A DNA stretch of 64,000 nucleotides, taken from assembly GCF_014062315.1 (NCBI RefSeq), contig NZ_JACGLT010000015.1, positions 25,188-89,187 of the forward strand, written 5' to 3'. The DNA is from Gelidibacter maritimus. Lineage in GTDB: Bacteria; Bacteroidota; Bacteroidia; Flavobacteriales; Flavobacteriaceae. Positions 17,230 through 27,090 of this stretch are shown piece after piece (position 1 is the first letter of the stretch; each line of letters opens with the position of its first letter). The notes below the pieces were generated by a model. That model was not told the DNA's origin. It saw only the letters and a program-made list of their open reading frames with translations, and did not search any database. A program made the translations under genes and the position numbers.

Positions 17230-17724
17230 ATGAAAAGAATATTTTTAATCGCTATTGCCTTTATTGGAGGTACTATGTTTATGAATGCGCAGGATATTGC
17301 TGACAACGCCATTGGTTTACGTATTGGCGACAGTGATGGTTTTGGAGCGGAAGTCTCTTACCAACGCGCATTGGGTTCTAACAATCGTTTAGAATTGGAT
17401 TTGGGGCTTAGAAATGGAAGCAACTACGACGGGTTTAAACTTGCCGGTATTTACCAGTGGGTCTGGAATATTGACGGTGGCTTTAATTGGTATGCAGGTC
17501 CTGGTGCAGGTCTTGCAAGTTATGGTTATAAGTACAAGGATGAAGGTAGACATTATAAAGACAATCAAACCTTTATCTTTATTGCTGGCGATATAGGAAT
17601 AGAATACGTTTTTGATATCCCATTAATGTTATCATTAGACTTTAGACCAGAAATTGCTTTTGGAAATGATTATAATGACGACTTGGATTTCGATATTGCC
17701 TTAGGGATCAGATATAGATTTTAG
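17230..17724 (+). CDS. small outer-membrane beta-barrel protein
   Basis: 164 aa with a clear signal peptide (MKRIFLIAIAFIGGTMFMNAQ, cut after NAQ) followed by alternating amphipathic strands and a C-terminal IALGIRYRF ending in the Phe that the BAM complex recognises. This suggests an 8-strand OmpA/OmpW-like barrel in the outer membrane. No ligand motif. TATTTTTG (17200-17207) is a -7 candidate 23 nt before the ATG. The gene ends at a bidirectional terminator shared with the AraC gene. Confidence 0.82.
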   Translation: MKRIFLIAIAFIGGTMFMNAQDIADNAIGLRIGDSDGFGAEVSYQRALGSNNRLELDLGLRNGSNYDGFKLAGIYQWVWNIDGGFNWYAGPGAGLASYGYKYKDEGRHYKDNQTFIFIAGDIGIEYVFDIPLMLSLDFRPEIAFGNDYNDDLDFDIALGIRYRF

Positions 17725-17761
17725 AAGTTCATTTCTTTAGGAAGAGAAACTATATAAAAAC

Positions 17762-17795
17762 AAAAACCATCATTATTTAGATAGTGATGGTTTTT
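17762..17795. terminator. bidirectional terminator between convergent genes
   Basis: AAAAACCATCA, a 12-nt loop, then TGATGGTTTTT: an 11-bp perfect stem with A and T tracts on the two sides. It overlaps the last codons of the AraC-family gene. Confidence 0.88.
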
Positions 17796-18810
17796 TTGTT
17801 TGCATTTGGCGGTATTCCGTTGGTGTCAATTGATATTCTTCTTTAAAGATTTTTGAAAAATAGCTTCTGCTGGTCAAACCTATTTTATAAACAATTTCTG
17901 AAATGTTTAAATTTGTACTCCTTAATAATTGCGATGCAAGATTAAGTCGCACGTCATTAATATAACTATTGATGGTAGAATTATAAAGAATTTTGAATCC
18001 CTCTTGAAGCTTGGTTTCCGTTAGGCCCACTTCTTTACAAAGATCATTAATGGTATTGGTTCGTTCAATATTCTGATGTATAAACTGCACAGCTTCTCTT
18101 ACCTTACCCACTTCATATTGTCGCAAAACATGTCGGTTTTCTTCATTGTTCTGGTCGTCTTGGTATTGTGAAATCTGATTGCCAAGCAATTGATACCCAC
18201 AGCTGATCATAAAAATAGTTCTTAAAAAATAAGTGTCATCGAAGTTTTTTATTTTTTCAAACACTTCAGCAAGGGCCAAGCTATAATAGCCTTCATGATA
18301 AAAACTGTTTTTTGCGAAAACATCTCCAAAAATATCGTTGAGATCTGATTTGATAAGTTCCGAGGAGCATTCATCATAAAGCATAAAACCTTCGCGGTCC
18401 ATTTCCAAACTGTAAAGATTGACCTCTTGATTTTTTTCAAAGCTAATAACGTGGCCGTTATGGTCTTGACTTGCTACAATGGCTTGTTGGTACTCTTGCA
18501 GTTCATGGAGTGTATCTTCTTCATTAGAAAAACGATGAACAAAGTTACCTTTAGTGCAGTATAAAAACTTTAAAGGATGAGTCAAATCTTTCACAAATTG
18601 AATTTCCACATCCTTTCTAAATTTACAATGGTATTCAATAATGCCAAGTCCAGACTCCAACATCATCGCTTTAATATAACCCTCTCCTATTGGCTCTGAT
18701 AGTTCAACAAGATACTCCCTGCAATTAAGCTGAAAAGGTAATTGAAATGCTGCCGCTAAGTCTTTTATAACTAAATCTACTGGGAGCGAGTTGACTTTAA
18801 TATTTATCAT
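17773..18810 (-). CDS. AraC-family transcriptional regulator
   Basis: A 345-aa DNA-binding protein with an N-terminal ~230-residue sensing region without a recognisable fold motif and a C-terminal AraC/XylS double helix-turn-helix. The first HTH is around TINDLCKEVGLTETKLQ, and the second contains SEIVYKIGLTSRSYFSKIFK followed by the conserved P-x-x-Y/F-R tail (LTPTEYRQ). It lies between an OMP gene (convergent) and bshA, and its target is unknown. The last codons fall inside the shared terminator hairpin. Confidence 0.92.
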   Translation of the reverse strand: MINIKVNSLPVDLVIKDLAAAFQLPFQLNCREYLVELSEPIGEGYIKAMMLESGLGIIEYHCKFRKDVEIQFVKDLTHPLKFLYCTKGNFVHRFSNEEDTLHELQEYQQAIVASQDHNGHVISFEKNQEVNLYSLEMDREGFMLYDECSSELIKSDLNDIFGDVFAKNSFYHEGYYSLALAEVFEKIKNFDDTYFLRTIFMISCGYQLLGNQISQYQDDQNNEENRHVLRQYEVGKVREAVQFIHQNIERTNTINDLCKEVGLTETKLQEGFKILYNSTINSYINDVRLNLASQLLRSTNLNISEIVYKIGLTSRSYFSKIFKEEYQLTPTEYRQMQTKKPSLSK

Positions 18811-18867
18811 CCAATCCGATATTTAGACACCAACATGAGGTTGCAGGTAGAATATTTAAAGATAAGA

Positions 18868-20007
18868 TTATTTTATAAGCTCACAATTTTTTAAAGTCTT
18901 GACATAAACAGCTTCATACTGTGGTACAACATTCTCAATTGCAAATTTAGCAGATTCTTTTGTGGCATTGAGTTTAAAGGATTCGAGTCTTTGTGCGTCA
19001 CTCAGAATATAAATAGCATTTTTTGACATGTCTTCCACATCATTTACATTGCTCAAGAAACCAGTAACCCCTTGGATATTAACTTCAGGAATACCACCCG
19101 TATTACTTGAAATGACCGGAACTCCTGAAGCCATTGCTTCTAAGGCAGCCAAACCAAAACTTTCGGTTTGTGATGGCAGTAAAAATAAATCACTAAAACA
19201 CAGAATTCTATCTATTTCATGGCTATTGCCAAAAAAGACCACTTTATCCAAAATACCGAGTTTTTTACATAACTTTTCTGCACCAGCTTTTTCTGGCCCT
19301 TCACCAACCATCATCAATTTTGCTGGTATTTTCTTTTGAATGTTATTGAAGATCTTGACTACATCCGGAATTTGCTTCACCTTTCGGAAATTACTGATAT
19401 GGGTTACAATCATTTCATCTTCAGTGGCCATCACATCTCGTTGACAATCTGTAAAGTCTAATTTATGCCGACTGAAATCAATGAAGTTCGGAACCACATC
19501 TATCTCATTTTTAATATCAAATAAGCGTAATGTGTCTTCCTTTAGACTTTGAGATACTGACGTCACGGCATCTGAATTATTGATGCTAAATGTAACTGCG
19601 GGTTTATAAAAAGGATGGCTTCCAACAAGGGTGATATCTGTACCGTGAAGTGTAGTAACTATGGGAACATAAATACCTTCTTCCTGTAACATTTGTTTTG
19701 CCATATAGGCAGCGTAAGCATGAGGAATAGCATAATGTACATGAAGCAACTCAATGCCGTACAACTTAACCATGTCTACCAGTTTGCTTGATAAAGCAAG
19801 CTCATAAGGTTGGTACAAAAACAATGGGTATTCTGGCACATTTACCTCATGATAATGAATATTACTGCCCAACAAATCCAATCTTACCGGCTGACTATAG
19901 GTGATGAAATGAATTTCATGACCTCGTTTGGACAAAGCCAAACCTAATTCTGTTGCAACAACACCACTACCTCCAAAGGTTGGGTAACAAACGATTCCTA
20001 TTTTCAT
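18868..20007 (-). CDS. bshA: N-acetyl-alpha-D-glucosaminyl L-malate synthase
   Basis: A 379-aa GT4 retaining glycosyltransferase that joins UDP-GlcNAc to L-malate, the first step of bacillithiol synthesis. The BshA signature N-terminus MKIGIVCYPTFGGSGVVATELG is present, along with VHYAIPHAYAAYMAK, TTLHGTDITLVG and the GT4 donor-site segment SQTESFGLAALEAMASGVPVI with the E-x7-E pattern. Length fits. bshB and bshC are not in the window. Its presence implies that this organism uses bacillithiol. Confidence 0.95.
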   Translation of the reverse strand: MKIGIVCYPTFGGSGVVATELGLALSKRGHEIHFITYSQPVRLDLLGSNIHYHEVNVPEYPLFLYQPYELALSSKLVDMVKLYGIELLHVHYAIPHAYAAYMAKQMLQEEGIYVPIVTTLHGTDITLVGSHPFYKPAVTFSINNSDAVTSVSQSLKEDTLRLFDIKNEIDVVPNFIDFSRHKLDFTDCQRDVMATEDEMIVTHISNFRKVKQIPDVVKIFNNIQKKIPAKLMMVGEGPEKAGAEKLCKKLGILDKVVFFGNSHEIDRILCFSDLFLLPSQTESFGLAALEAMASGVPVISSNTGGIPEVNIQGVTGFLSNVNDVEDMSKNAIYILSDAQRLESFKLNATKESAKFAIENVVPQYEAVYVKTLKNCELIK

Positions 20008-20174
20008 TTTAATTTCTTTTAGTTTTATTCCTCATTGGGCTTAATGCTCCGAGGTTTGCCTAGATTACGAAGACAATTTTTCAGTCATGCCTCGTGTACT
20101 TATTAGCACATGCGTTCGGCACCCTATGGATTAATGGTTCAACATGATCATGCTACAGACACCTAAAGCGTTTA

Positions 20175-23093
20175 TTATTCTATAATCGCTTCATAAATCA
20201 AACGTTGGATTTCTGTTCTGATCCCTTCCTTTAATAGTATATTATTGCTGGCGTTTGGATAGGTGCGGTTTGATAAAAATACGTAAACAATTTCTTCTTC
20301 CGGATCGGCCCAAGCATAAGTTCCCGTAAAGCCCGAATGTCCAAAACTTGATAAGGATACACAGCCACAAGTGGGGCCTTTTGTACCCAACTGTGGTTTA
20401 TCAAAACCAATCCCTCTTCTCACCCCACTCCCGCAGTAATAGCAATAATTGAATTTATCAATAGTTTCTGTCTTTAAATAGCGTTTCCCACCATAGTAGC
20501 CTTTTTGAAGATACATTTGCATTATTTTCGCAACATCGTTAGAATTGCTAAAGATACCTGCATGTCCGCCCACTCCATTTTGCATTGCTGCTCCCATATC
20601 ATGAACATAGCCATGAACGGTTTGATACCTGTAGTAATTATCAATTTCGGTCGGAACCAATTGCGAATTACTAAAAATAGTTGCGGGATTGTAGGTGGTG
20701 TGATTAGCACCCAACGATTGATAAAAATGTTCTTGAACCAATTCATCCAAACCCTTATCGTAGTGTTTTTCTATATATTTTTTCAAGATAAAATACGGAA
20801 AATCACTATACCGATAATTCAAACTTGACAATAAGTTACTGTCTTTGATTAATTTTTGAATCGTATCTGGATAATCATGTCTCAAATAAAGCTCATCAGC
20901 CACCTTGACATTGAACTTTGGGCTCGACACTCTTCTATAGTATTTTGGATCTGGTTTTTTTGCGTCATCTAAAGTGGCGGTATAAAATGGAATCCAAGGT
21001 TTTAGACGGGCATAATGTGATAGCATCTGCTTTAATGTAACATTTCTCTTGTTAGAATCTTTATATTCTGGCAAAATTTGGGACAGCTTTGTATCGGTAG
21101 ACACAATCCCTTTTTCCTCAAGTTCCATTAAGAGTGGTAATGTTGCCAATATTTTTGTAAGCGAAGCCACATCATACATGTCATCCAAATCTACTTTTTC
21201 CTTTCCGTCATAGGTGTGCTTACCAAACGCTTTGTTATAAACAACTTTTCCTTTACGAGCCACTAAGATCTGCATTCCCGGAGCAGCTTTGTGGTTAATG
21301 GCGATTTTTGCCATGGAATCCAGTCTATTGAGTCTTTCCGAGCTCATGCCCACAGATTCGGGCAAGCCATAACTCAACGATTTTATTGAGTTGTAGATAA
21401 ATCCGTCACCAACCTTAAAATGTTCACCGGTAGAAACTGGCAAAGTCCCTTTGGCAGCAATAGCGCCAAAGATAAGTTGTGCTGATTTACACATTGAAAT
21501 CTCACTATTCTGATAACTTACAACAATGCCTTCAATATTTTCAATTGAATGCAAATCGATAAGCGTATAAGGTCTTGCAAAAACATTCAATATCACGGTA
21601 TTGGTCCGTGCTATTTCATAAAGCCAAACCATTTCTTTATTCGAAAATTGATAAGGTTTCCACGGATTGGCATTCGATTTATGAAATCCGACAATAACCG
21701 TATTGTAGTTTTGAAGTTTAGTGATCAACTCGTCCAATTTTGAAGCTTTGATATGATGCACTTTGGTGTATTTCCTTAATTCATCTAAATATGCCGAATT
21801 GTCTATGGGATCGCCCATTTCTACATAGGCTATCTTTTTGGTGTCCAGATGTCGTAAGGGTAATATTTCTTTTTCATTGCGCACTACAGTTATTGCATTT
21901 TCCATAACTTCTTCGTAGAGCAGGTCATCTTTCAAACGGTTAAGATCCTTCACAAGATCCGTTATGCCTATAGGACTGAAGTTATGGAGACCAACTTTGT
22001 ACTTTGCCATTAAAATCTTTTTAACCGAATGAGCCAAGCGTTCTTCGCTAATTTCTTTAGCTTCATAGGCAGTGACAATTTTATCAATTGCAACGGGAAT
22101 GTTTTCAGAGATTAAAAGCACATCATTGCCTGCCATAAATGCAGCAAGATCAATATCTCCCGGTTTGCTATAGTTAGAAACGCCCTTCATTTCTAAAGCA
22201 TCAGTAAATATCAAACCTTCAAATTGCAAGCGTTCCTTTAAAATATTGGTAATAATATGTTTTGACAATGATGATGGTGTACCGTCTTTTGGCTCCAAAC
22301 TTGGAACGTTTAAATGTGCCACCATAACACTGGACAAGCCTTCCCGAATAAGCTTTTTATAGGGATATAACTCTATAGAATCAATCCGTCTGGCATTGAA
22401 GTTTATTGTAGGCAATGTTTTATGACTATCGGTATCTGTATCGCCATGTCCGGGAAAATGTTTCGCATTGGCTAACACTCCGGCATCTTGCATCCCTTTC
22501 ATAAATGCCAAACCTTTGGCCGTCACATTGTCCCGATCTTCGCCAAATGAGCGGTTTCCTATTATGGGGTTTTTAGGGTTGGTGTTGATATCAACCGTTG
22601 GTGCAAAATTGAAATGAACTCCAATTCGCCTGCTATGCTCACCAATATGCCTTCCTACCTGCTCCACCAATTTATTGTCTGTAATAGCACCAAGAGTCAT
22701 GTTATATGGAAACGCGTAGGTAGAATCCAAGCGCATGCTCAATCCCCATTCTGCGTCCATACCAATCAATAATGGCACGTTGGAAATGGCTTGATAGGTA
22801 TTGTTTAGTTTGGCTTGTTTAACTGGTCCACCCGATGAATAAATAATACCTCCAATTTGCTGGTTGTTTATTAATCTTGCTATTTGGGCTTCATTGGATT
22901 TGTTGTTATTGGACAACGCTCTCGCCATGAACAATTGCCCTACACGTTGACGTGTATCCAAACTGTTATACACGCTATCTACCCATTTTTGCTGAGCAAT
23001 CGGATCTTCTGCCAATAATGGGTTTACTGATATTTGTGCTAAACTATGGAGTGATATAAAAAAAATTATAACGAGGGAAACTACTAAGCGCAT
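20175..23093 (-). CDS. NagZ-like glycoside hydrolase family 3 fused to a serine hydrolase (beta-lactamase fold)
   Basis: A 972-aa exported protein. A signal peptide (residues 1-19, ending SLAQ) is followed by a GH3 N-terminal domain with the NagZ-type His/Asp dyad loop KHFPGHGDTDTDSH (211-224) and the nucleophile FTDALEMKG (Asp298). A C-terminal ~380-residue beta-lactamase/esterase-like domain has the SxxK motif DVASLTKI (Ser644, Lys647), YSD, and HSGFTGT. Such fusions are common in Bacteroidota. The likely role is turnover of cell-wall muropeptides in the periplasm: GlcNAc removal by GH3, with the second domain acting as an esterase or peptidase. It precedes bshA on the same strand, with a 167-bp gap. 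Confidence 0.9.
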   Translation of the reverse strand: MRLVVSLVIIFFISLHSLAQISVNPLLAEDPIAQQKWVDSVYNSLDTRQRVGQLFMARALSNNNKSNEAQIARLINNQQIGGIIYSSGGPVKQAKLNNTYQAISNVPLLIGMDAEWGLSMRLDSTYAFPYNMTLGAITDNKLVEQVGRHIGEHSRRIGVHFNFAPTVDINTNPKNPIIGNRSFGEDRDNVTAKGLAFMKGMQDAGVLANAKHFPGHGDTDTDSHKTLPTINFNARRIDSIELYPYKKLIREGLSSVMVAHLNVPSLEPKDGTPSSLSKHIITNILKERLQFEGLIFTDALEMKGVSNYSKPGDIDLAAFMAGNDVLLISENIPVAIDKIVTAYEAKEISEERLAHSVKKILMAKYKVGLHNFSPIGITDLVKDLNRLKDDLLYEEVMENAITVVRNEKEILPLRHLDTKKIAYVEMGDPIDNSAYLDELRKYTKVHHIKASKLDELITKLQNYNTVIVGFHKSNANPWKPYQFSNKEMVWLYEIARTNTVILNVFARPYTLIDLHSIENIEGIVVSYQNSEISMCKSAQLIFGAIAAKGTLPVSTGEHFKVGDGFIYNSIKSLSYGLPESVGMSSERLNRLDSMAKIAINHKAAPGMQILVARKGKVVYNKAFGKHTYDGKEKVDLDDMYDVASLTKILATLPLLMELEEKGIVSTDTKLSQILPEYKDSNKRNVTLKQMLSHYARLKPWIPFYTATLDDAKKPDPKYYRRVSSPKFNVKVADELYLRHDYPDTIQKLIKDSNLLSSLNYRYSDFPYFILKKYIEKHYDKGLDELVQEHFYQSLGANHTTYNPATIFSNSQLVPTEIDNYYRYQTVHGYVHDMGAAMQNGVGGHAGIFSNSNDVAKIMQMYLQKGYYGGKRYLKTETIDKFNYCYYCGSGVRRGIGFDKPQLGTKGPTCGCVSLSSFGHSGFTGTYAWADPEEEIVYVFLSNRTYPNASNNILLKEGIRTEIQRLIYEAIIE

Positions 23094-23243
23094 ATAAATT
23101 CGGGTCTTTCGGGTCTTTTAAAAAGTCTAACTTGTCAACTACAAAACGGGTCAGCAAATTACCATTTTTACAGTGAAGGGAACAGAACTTTAAGATAGTT
23201 TTATAAAGAAGACAGCAATAAATTCTGATTGGGTGTATACAAT

Positions 23244-23729
23244 TTATTTTATAAAGCGGCTGTGCCAGCTATCACTTGCAGGGACCTCCCAATTTTCATT
23301 GAATTCAGCAATATTATTGACCAAATTATTAAAGACAATCGTGTTTTTGGAAACCGCTTTTTCTTTGGCCATTTTTTTGAAATCCAACAACGTCTTATAG
23401 GCAATATAATCTCCTTGCTTATAAGACACATTCATTTTGTCCAAAAGATCGACATTATAATCTTTTTCCAATTGCTGAATAAAATGAACCGAGGCATCTA
23501 TACTGCATCCCGTTGCAGTACTTAAACTTTGATTGATTGCGATAATTATAAAACGTCTGTATTTAATGAGATAGCCCGATTGCAGATCTGTGCCATGGGC
23601 CGTCCAGTTGGATATAAAAGTGTCCAACTTAGATTCTATTTCTGAAATTTCCTCATCGGTGAATGAACGATTGGCTTGGTAAATCCAAACTCTTGACTCC
23701 TCTGGTAAGGTATTAAAATCGACTAGCAT
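23244..23729 (-). CDS. conserved flavobacterial 161-aa protein (often misnamed ABC transporter ATPase)
   Basis: A 161-aa soluble protein beginning MLVDFNTLPEESRVWIYQAN, with FISNWTAHG and a conserved CSIDASVHFIQQLE segment. I recall it in many flavobacterial genomes under the label 'ABC transporter ATPase', but there is no Walker A, Walker B or signature motif here, so the label is unsupported. The Cys/Asp-containing CSIDAS patch is the most conserved-looking part. Function unknown. It sits between the GH3 fusion and the PH-domain pair on the same strand. Confidence 0.75.
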   Translation of the reverse strand: MLVDFNTLPEESRVWIYQANRSFTDEEISEIESKLDTFISNWTAHGTDLQSGYLIKYRRFIIIAINQSLSTATGCSIDASVHFIQQLEKDYNVDLLDKMNVSYKQGDYIAYKTLLDFKKMAKEKAVSKNTIVFNNLVNNIAEFNENWEVPASDSWHSRFIK

Positions 23730-23782
23730 AATTTTATTTTTTTTCTAAGTACAAAAGTACACAATTACATCCAATCTCTATC

Positions 23783-25261
23783 TCAGGACTCTATCTTAAA
23801 TAAGAGATAATCTACGATTGATTTCGCGTTTTTCTCAGTGATGCATGGGATTTTTACTTTATCGGATGCAGTGGCAATATGAACTGAAGCTATATTATTT
23901 TGCTTTTGAAAAATGCTTTGTTTTATCTGGACTGATTGAATTTTTTCTATTTCGCTGATATTTCGCACCCGATCGATAAACCCGCTATTAACGGTGAGAT
24001 ATTTATCGGTAATTTGATAGCTCGACTTCTTATAGGTGTAATGGACAAATAATGCTAACCAAGGTACGATGATGCTATTGATGCTCCAAAAGAAATTCCC
24101 GAAGATGACCAACGCCAAACCATTGACAAATAGACCCCAAATAATTGAGCGAAAAATCAATCGACGTTTGTAATAGACATCAGGCTTATCAAACGGACCC
24201 AACCCATTATACAGAGGGAAAACTTTCGTAACTAAATGAGCTACTTGATGTTGCTCTAAGGCTACAATCTTGAAGTTCTTTTGCTGCTTTTTATTGACCA
24301 TAGCCTGTTTGATGGACAATGTATGTAGACCCAATGCTTGCTTTAAACGATTGGTTTTAATGATGATGTTTTGGATCCTTACGGGCATTAAAATCAATGA
24401 CAGCTTGTTGAACAGGCCTTTATTAATTTCAATAGTAATGTTGTTCTCAATGACTTTTAAATTGAAATTAGAGATAAAGGTGCTAATAATTGAAAACAAG
24501 GTCGATATTAGAATGGCAAGGACAACAATAAATGCATTGGCCAGTATTAGATTGAACAGGCTTCCTGTTTCAAAATTAACTGACGATTGTAATTGCTCGG
24601 AGATACCCAAGTCCTGAAGGTAATCTTTAAACTCATTGTACAGTCCAAATACAAAAGAAACAATAATCACAAAACTTTTGAGATGATTTTGCGAGATGCC
24701 TTCTAATAGTAAACGCTTTGTTGAAACCATAAAATACACGCTGCTCTCAGAAATATCTTCAACTGAATCCGCTGCGGCTATTTGTTTTTTAACGAACAAC
24801 TGCTTTTTAAGCTCAAGCGCATTGGCACGATTTAATGCATTAATCTCAATTTCAGCCTTATCGTCTCCGGCCGTTTCTATGGTTAGCGAAACAACGTTAA
24901 TGAGCTGCTGTATTAAATTTTGTTTGATATAAACATTTTGAATTTTGGATTTGGGAACGATAGTGAGATTCTTATTGACAATACCCGATGACAAATGAAA
25001 TTGGTCTTTATCCAAATAAAATTTAAAATTCAGGTATTTGAGAATTGCAAATAATAGAATCAGTAAAACAACACCGGTTATAATTAGCGTAAGAATTGAA
25101 GGCGTTAAAAATGAAAACGATTCTTCTTTTATAACGGATAAACCTAAGGCCAAAAAAACAACAAAATAGCGTCTAATAAACTTCAAAGTATGAAGTGCAA
25201 ATATGACGAGAATGCCCTTGGATGATTGCCGTGAAGGTTGAGAAAAATCAATCGGCTCCAT
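23783..25261 (-). CDS. bacterial PH (bPH2) domain membrane protein, YdbT-like
   Basis: A 492-aa inner-membrane protein with several hydrophobic helix pairs alternating with bPH2-type beta domains. Three such modules can be seen: around LSSGIVNKNLTIVPKSKIQN, again near NKGLFNKLSLILMPVRIQNI, and near LTVNSGFIDRVRNISEIEKI. The pattern matches B. subtilis YdbT. The start overlaps the preceding PH gene by 14 bp, indicating translational coupling. In Bacillus the ydbS-ydbT pair affects resistance to antimicrobial peptides; the role here is not established. Confidence 0.85.
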   Translation of the reverse strand: MEPIDFSQPSRQSSKGILVIFALHTLKFIRRYFVVFLALGLSVIKEESFSFLTPSILTLIITGVVLLILLFAILKYLNFKFYLDKDQFHLSSGIVNKNLTIVPKSKIQNVYIKQNLIQQLINVVSLTIETAGDDKAEIEINALNRANALELKKQLFVKKQIAAADSVEDISESSVYFMVSTKRLLLEGISQNHLKSFVIIVSFVFGLYNEFKDYLQDLGISEQLQSSVNFETGSLFNLILANAFIVVLAILISTLFSIISTFISNFNLKVIENNITIEINKGLFNKLSLILMPVRIQNIIIKTNRLKQALGLHTLSIKQAMVNKKQQKNFKIVALEQHQVAHLVTKVFPLYNGLGPFDKPDVYYKRRLIFRSIIWGLFVNGLALVIFGNFFWSINSIIVPWLALFVHYTYKKSSYQITDKYLTVNSGFIDRVRNISEIEKIQSVQIKQSIFQKQNNIASVHIATASDKVKIPCITEKNAKSIVDYLLFKIES

Positions 25262-25763
25262 TAATCTTGCTGCTTAGAAAATCATTGATTTGTTTTGCCT
25301 CCACATATTTTAAACCTGGAATCCTTAAATCAATCCCAGAATCTCCGGCAGTATAAATCTTTAAAGTTCCCAAGTTAAATCTTCTGGCCAACCAACTGCG
25401 GGAAATTTCTAAATGCTGGATACGTGACACAGGAATCACAGAGATGGAATTGACCAACAGGCCTTTAGAATAGATAACATCATGCGTTCTTATAGCATAT
25501 TTTCGTTTTTTGAATGCGAAAATCGCACCCATAAGATTCAGAATGCAGAATAGTAGGACCGCCGAAAACAAATACCAAAATATCAGTTGGAAGTTAGGAT
25601 GTGAGACTTTTATTTTGGCAATGAATAATACAAATCCGATAATTCCATAAAAAACAAGTCTGTTAAATATTATAATCTTGAGATATTGTTTTGAAATAGG
25701 TTTTAGGTCGACATCAGCAATTGAAGGCAAGGTATCCAGATTGATTTGCTGATTACTGAACAT
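25248..25763 (-). CDS. bacterial PH domain protein, YdbS-like
   Basis: 171 aa: two N-terminal membrane helices followed by one bPH2 domain (YSKGLLVNSISVIPVSRIQHLEI, FNLGTLKIYTAGDSG). It forms a pair with the overlapping, larger YdbT-like gene downstream, as ydbS-ydbT do in Bacillus. Both probably form one membrane complex. Confidence 0.87.
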   Translation of the reverse strand: MFSNQQINLDTLPSIADVDLKPISKQYLKIIIFNRLVFYGIIGFVLFIAKIKVSHPNFQLIFWYLFSAVLLFCILNLMGAIFAFKKRKYAIRTHDVIYSKGLLVNSISVIPVSRIQHLEISRSWLARRFNLGTLKIYTAGDSGIDLRIPGLKYVEAKQINDFLSSKINGAD

Positions 25764-25866
25764 AATTCGTTTCTCTATGATTATAATGAAAATGGTTGCA
25801 TTTATATCTTGAGTTCCAAGGATTTTTGCCTACCAATTAAACATTCAAATTTCACACAAAAATATT

Positions 25867-27090
25867 TTATTCGATTAAATCGATATGCTTATCATGATAT
25901 CCCAATAAGTACAAAACAGCGTCTAATCCTAAACTTGATATTGCGCTTTGTACATTATTTTTAACTTTTGGTTTGGCGTGAAATGCGATGCCTAATCCCG
26001 CAAGATTGAGCATTGGCAAATCATTGGCCCCGTCACCTACCGCGATGGTCTGCCCAATATCAATGCCTTCTCTAATGGCAATTTCTTTTAGGTATTCGGC
26101 TTTTTTATTACCGTCAACAATCTCTCCAAGATAATTTCCCGTCAACTTTCCATCTTTGATCTCCAGTTGGTTGGCGTAAACATAGTCTATACCTAATTCC
26201 TTTTGCAAATAATGTCCAAAATAAGTAAACCCACCAGATAAGATAGCGGTTTTAAATCCGTACTTTTTCAACGTATTGATCAATCTTCTTGCCCCTTTGG
26301 TTATTGGTAAATTAACAGCGACATCATGGAGTACATCTTCGCTCAAACCTTTTAAGAGTTGCATTCTACTTTTAAAGCTTTCATTGAAATCGATATCGCC
26401 ATTCATGGCAGACTCTGTTATTGCTTTAACTTCGGCTCCAACCCCTGCCAATTCGGCCAATTCATCAATAACTTCAGTTTGTATAAGTGTTGAATCCATA
26501 TCAAAACACACCAAGCGTCTGTTGCGCCTGTATATATTATCTTCCTGAAAGGCAATATCGACATCTAAATCGTGGGAGATTTGCATAAACTTCTCCGTAA
26601 ATTCAGCTTTATTATCAATTTTACCTCTTATTGATAATTGTATTGAGGCTCTTGGGTAGTCATCCTGTTTAATTAAAGAAATGCGACCCGTCAATCGTTT
26701 TATGGCATCAATATTTAAGTTCTTTTCGGATATGACCTTGGTCACCGTTGAGATTTGCTCAGCCGTCAGTTTCTCACCTAAAATGGTAATGATATAACGA
26801 TCCTTACCTTGATTGCTTACCCATTTTTCGTAGTTTTCAGATGTAATTGGTGAAAACTTAGCTTTTACGCCGAGCTCATAGGCTTTAAACAACAAATCTT
26901 TTAAAACCGCAGCCGATTTGGCGCCTGATTCAATTTCAAACAAGAAACCCAATGATAAGGTATCGTGAATATTTGCTTGTCCAATATCCAATACTTTAGC
27001 GCCATATTGTGCTAAAACGTTGGTCAATCCGGAAGTCAGTCCAGGTTTATCTTGTCCTGAAATGTTTAATAGAAATATTTCTGTGGCCAT
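25867..27090 (-). CDS. serB: phosphoserine phosphatase with N-terminal ACT domains
   Basis: A 407-aa enzyme that dephosphorylates O-phosphoserine, the last step of serine synthesis. Residues ~1-170 hold two ACT-like regulatory repeats (LLNISGQDKPGLTSGLT at the start). The HAD domain then carries CFDMDSTLIQTEVIDELA near 195 (nucleophile Asp), AILSGGFTYF and VGDGANDLPML. ACT domains suggest feedback control by serine. Start and stop overlap by one base with the CCG-domain gene (TAATG), so the two are co-translated, although no functional link is obvious. Confidence 0.95.
   Translation of the reverse strand: MATEIFLLNISGQDKPGLTSGLTNVLAQYGAKVLDIGQANIHDTLSLGFLFEIESGAKSAAVLKDLLFKAYELGVKAKFSPITSENYEKWVSNQGKDRYIITILGEKLTAEQISTVTKVISEKNLNIDAIKRLTGRISLIKQDDYPRASIQLSIRGKIDNKAEFTEKFMQISHDLDVDIAFQEDNIYRRNRRLVCFDMDSTLIQTEVIDELAELAGVGAEVKAITESAMNGDIDFNESFKSRMQLLKGLSEDVLHDVAVNLPITKGARRLINTLKKYGFKTAILSGGFTYFGHYLQKELGIDYVYANQLEIKDGKLTGNYLGEIVDGNKKAEYLKEIAIREGIDIGQTIAVGDGANDLPMLNLAGLGIAFHAKPKVKNNVQSAISSLGLDAVLYLLGYHDKHIDLIE

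Noticed and set aside
23244..23729. ABC transporter ATPase
   Set aside because: No Walker A, Walker B or ABC signature motif in the 161 aa; I treat that name as an annotation error.
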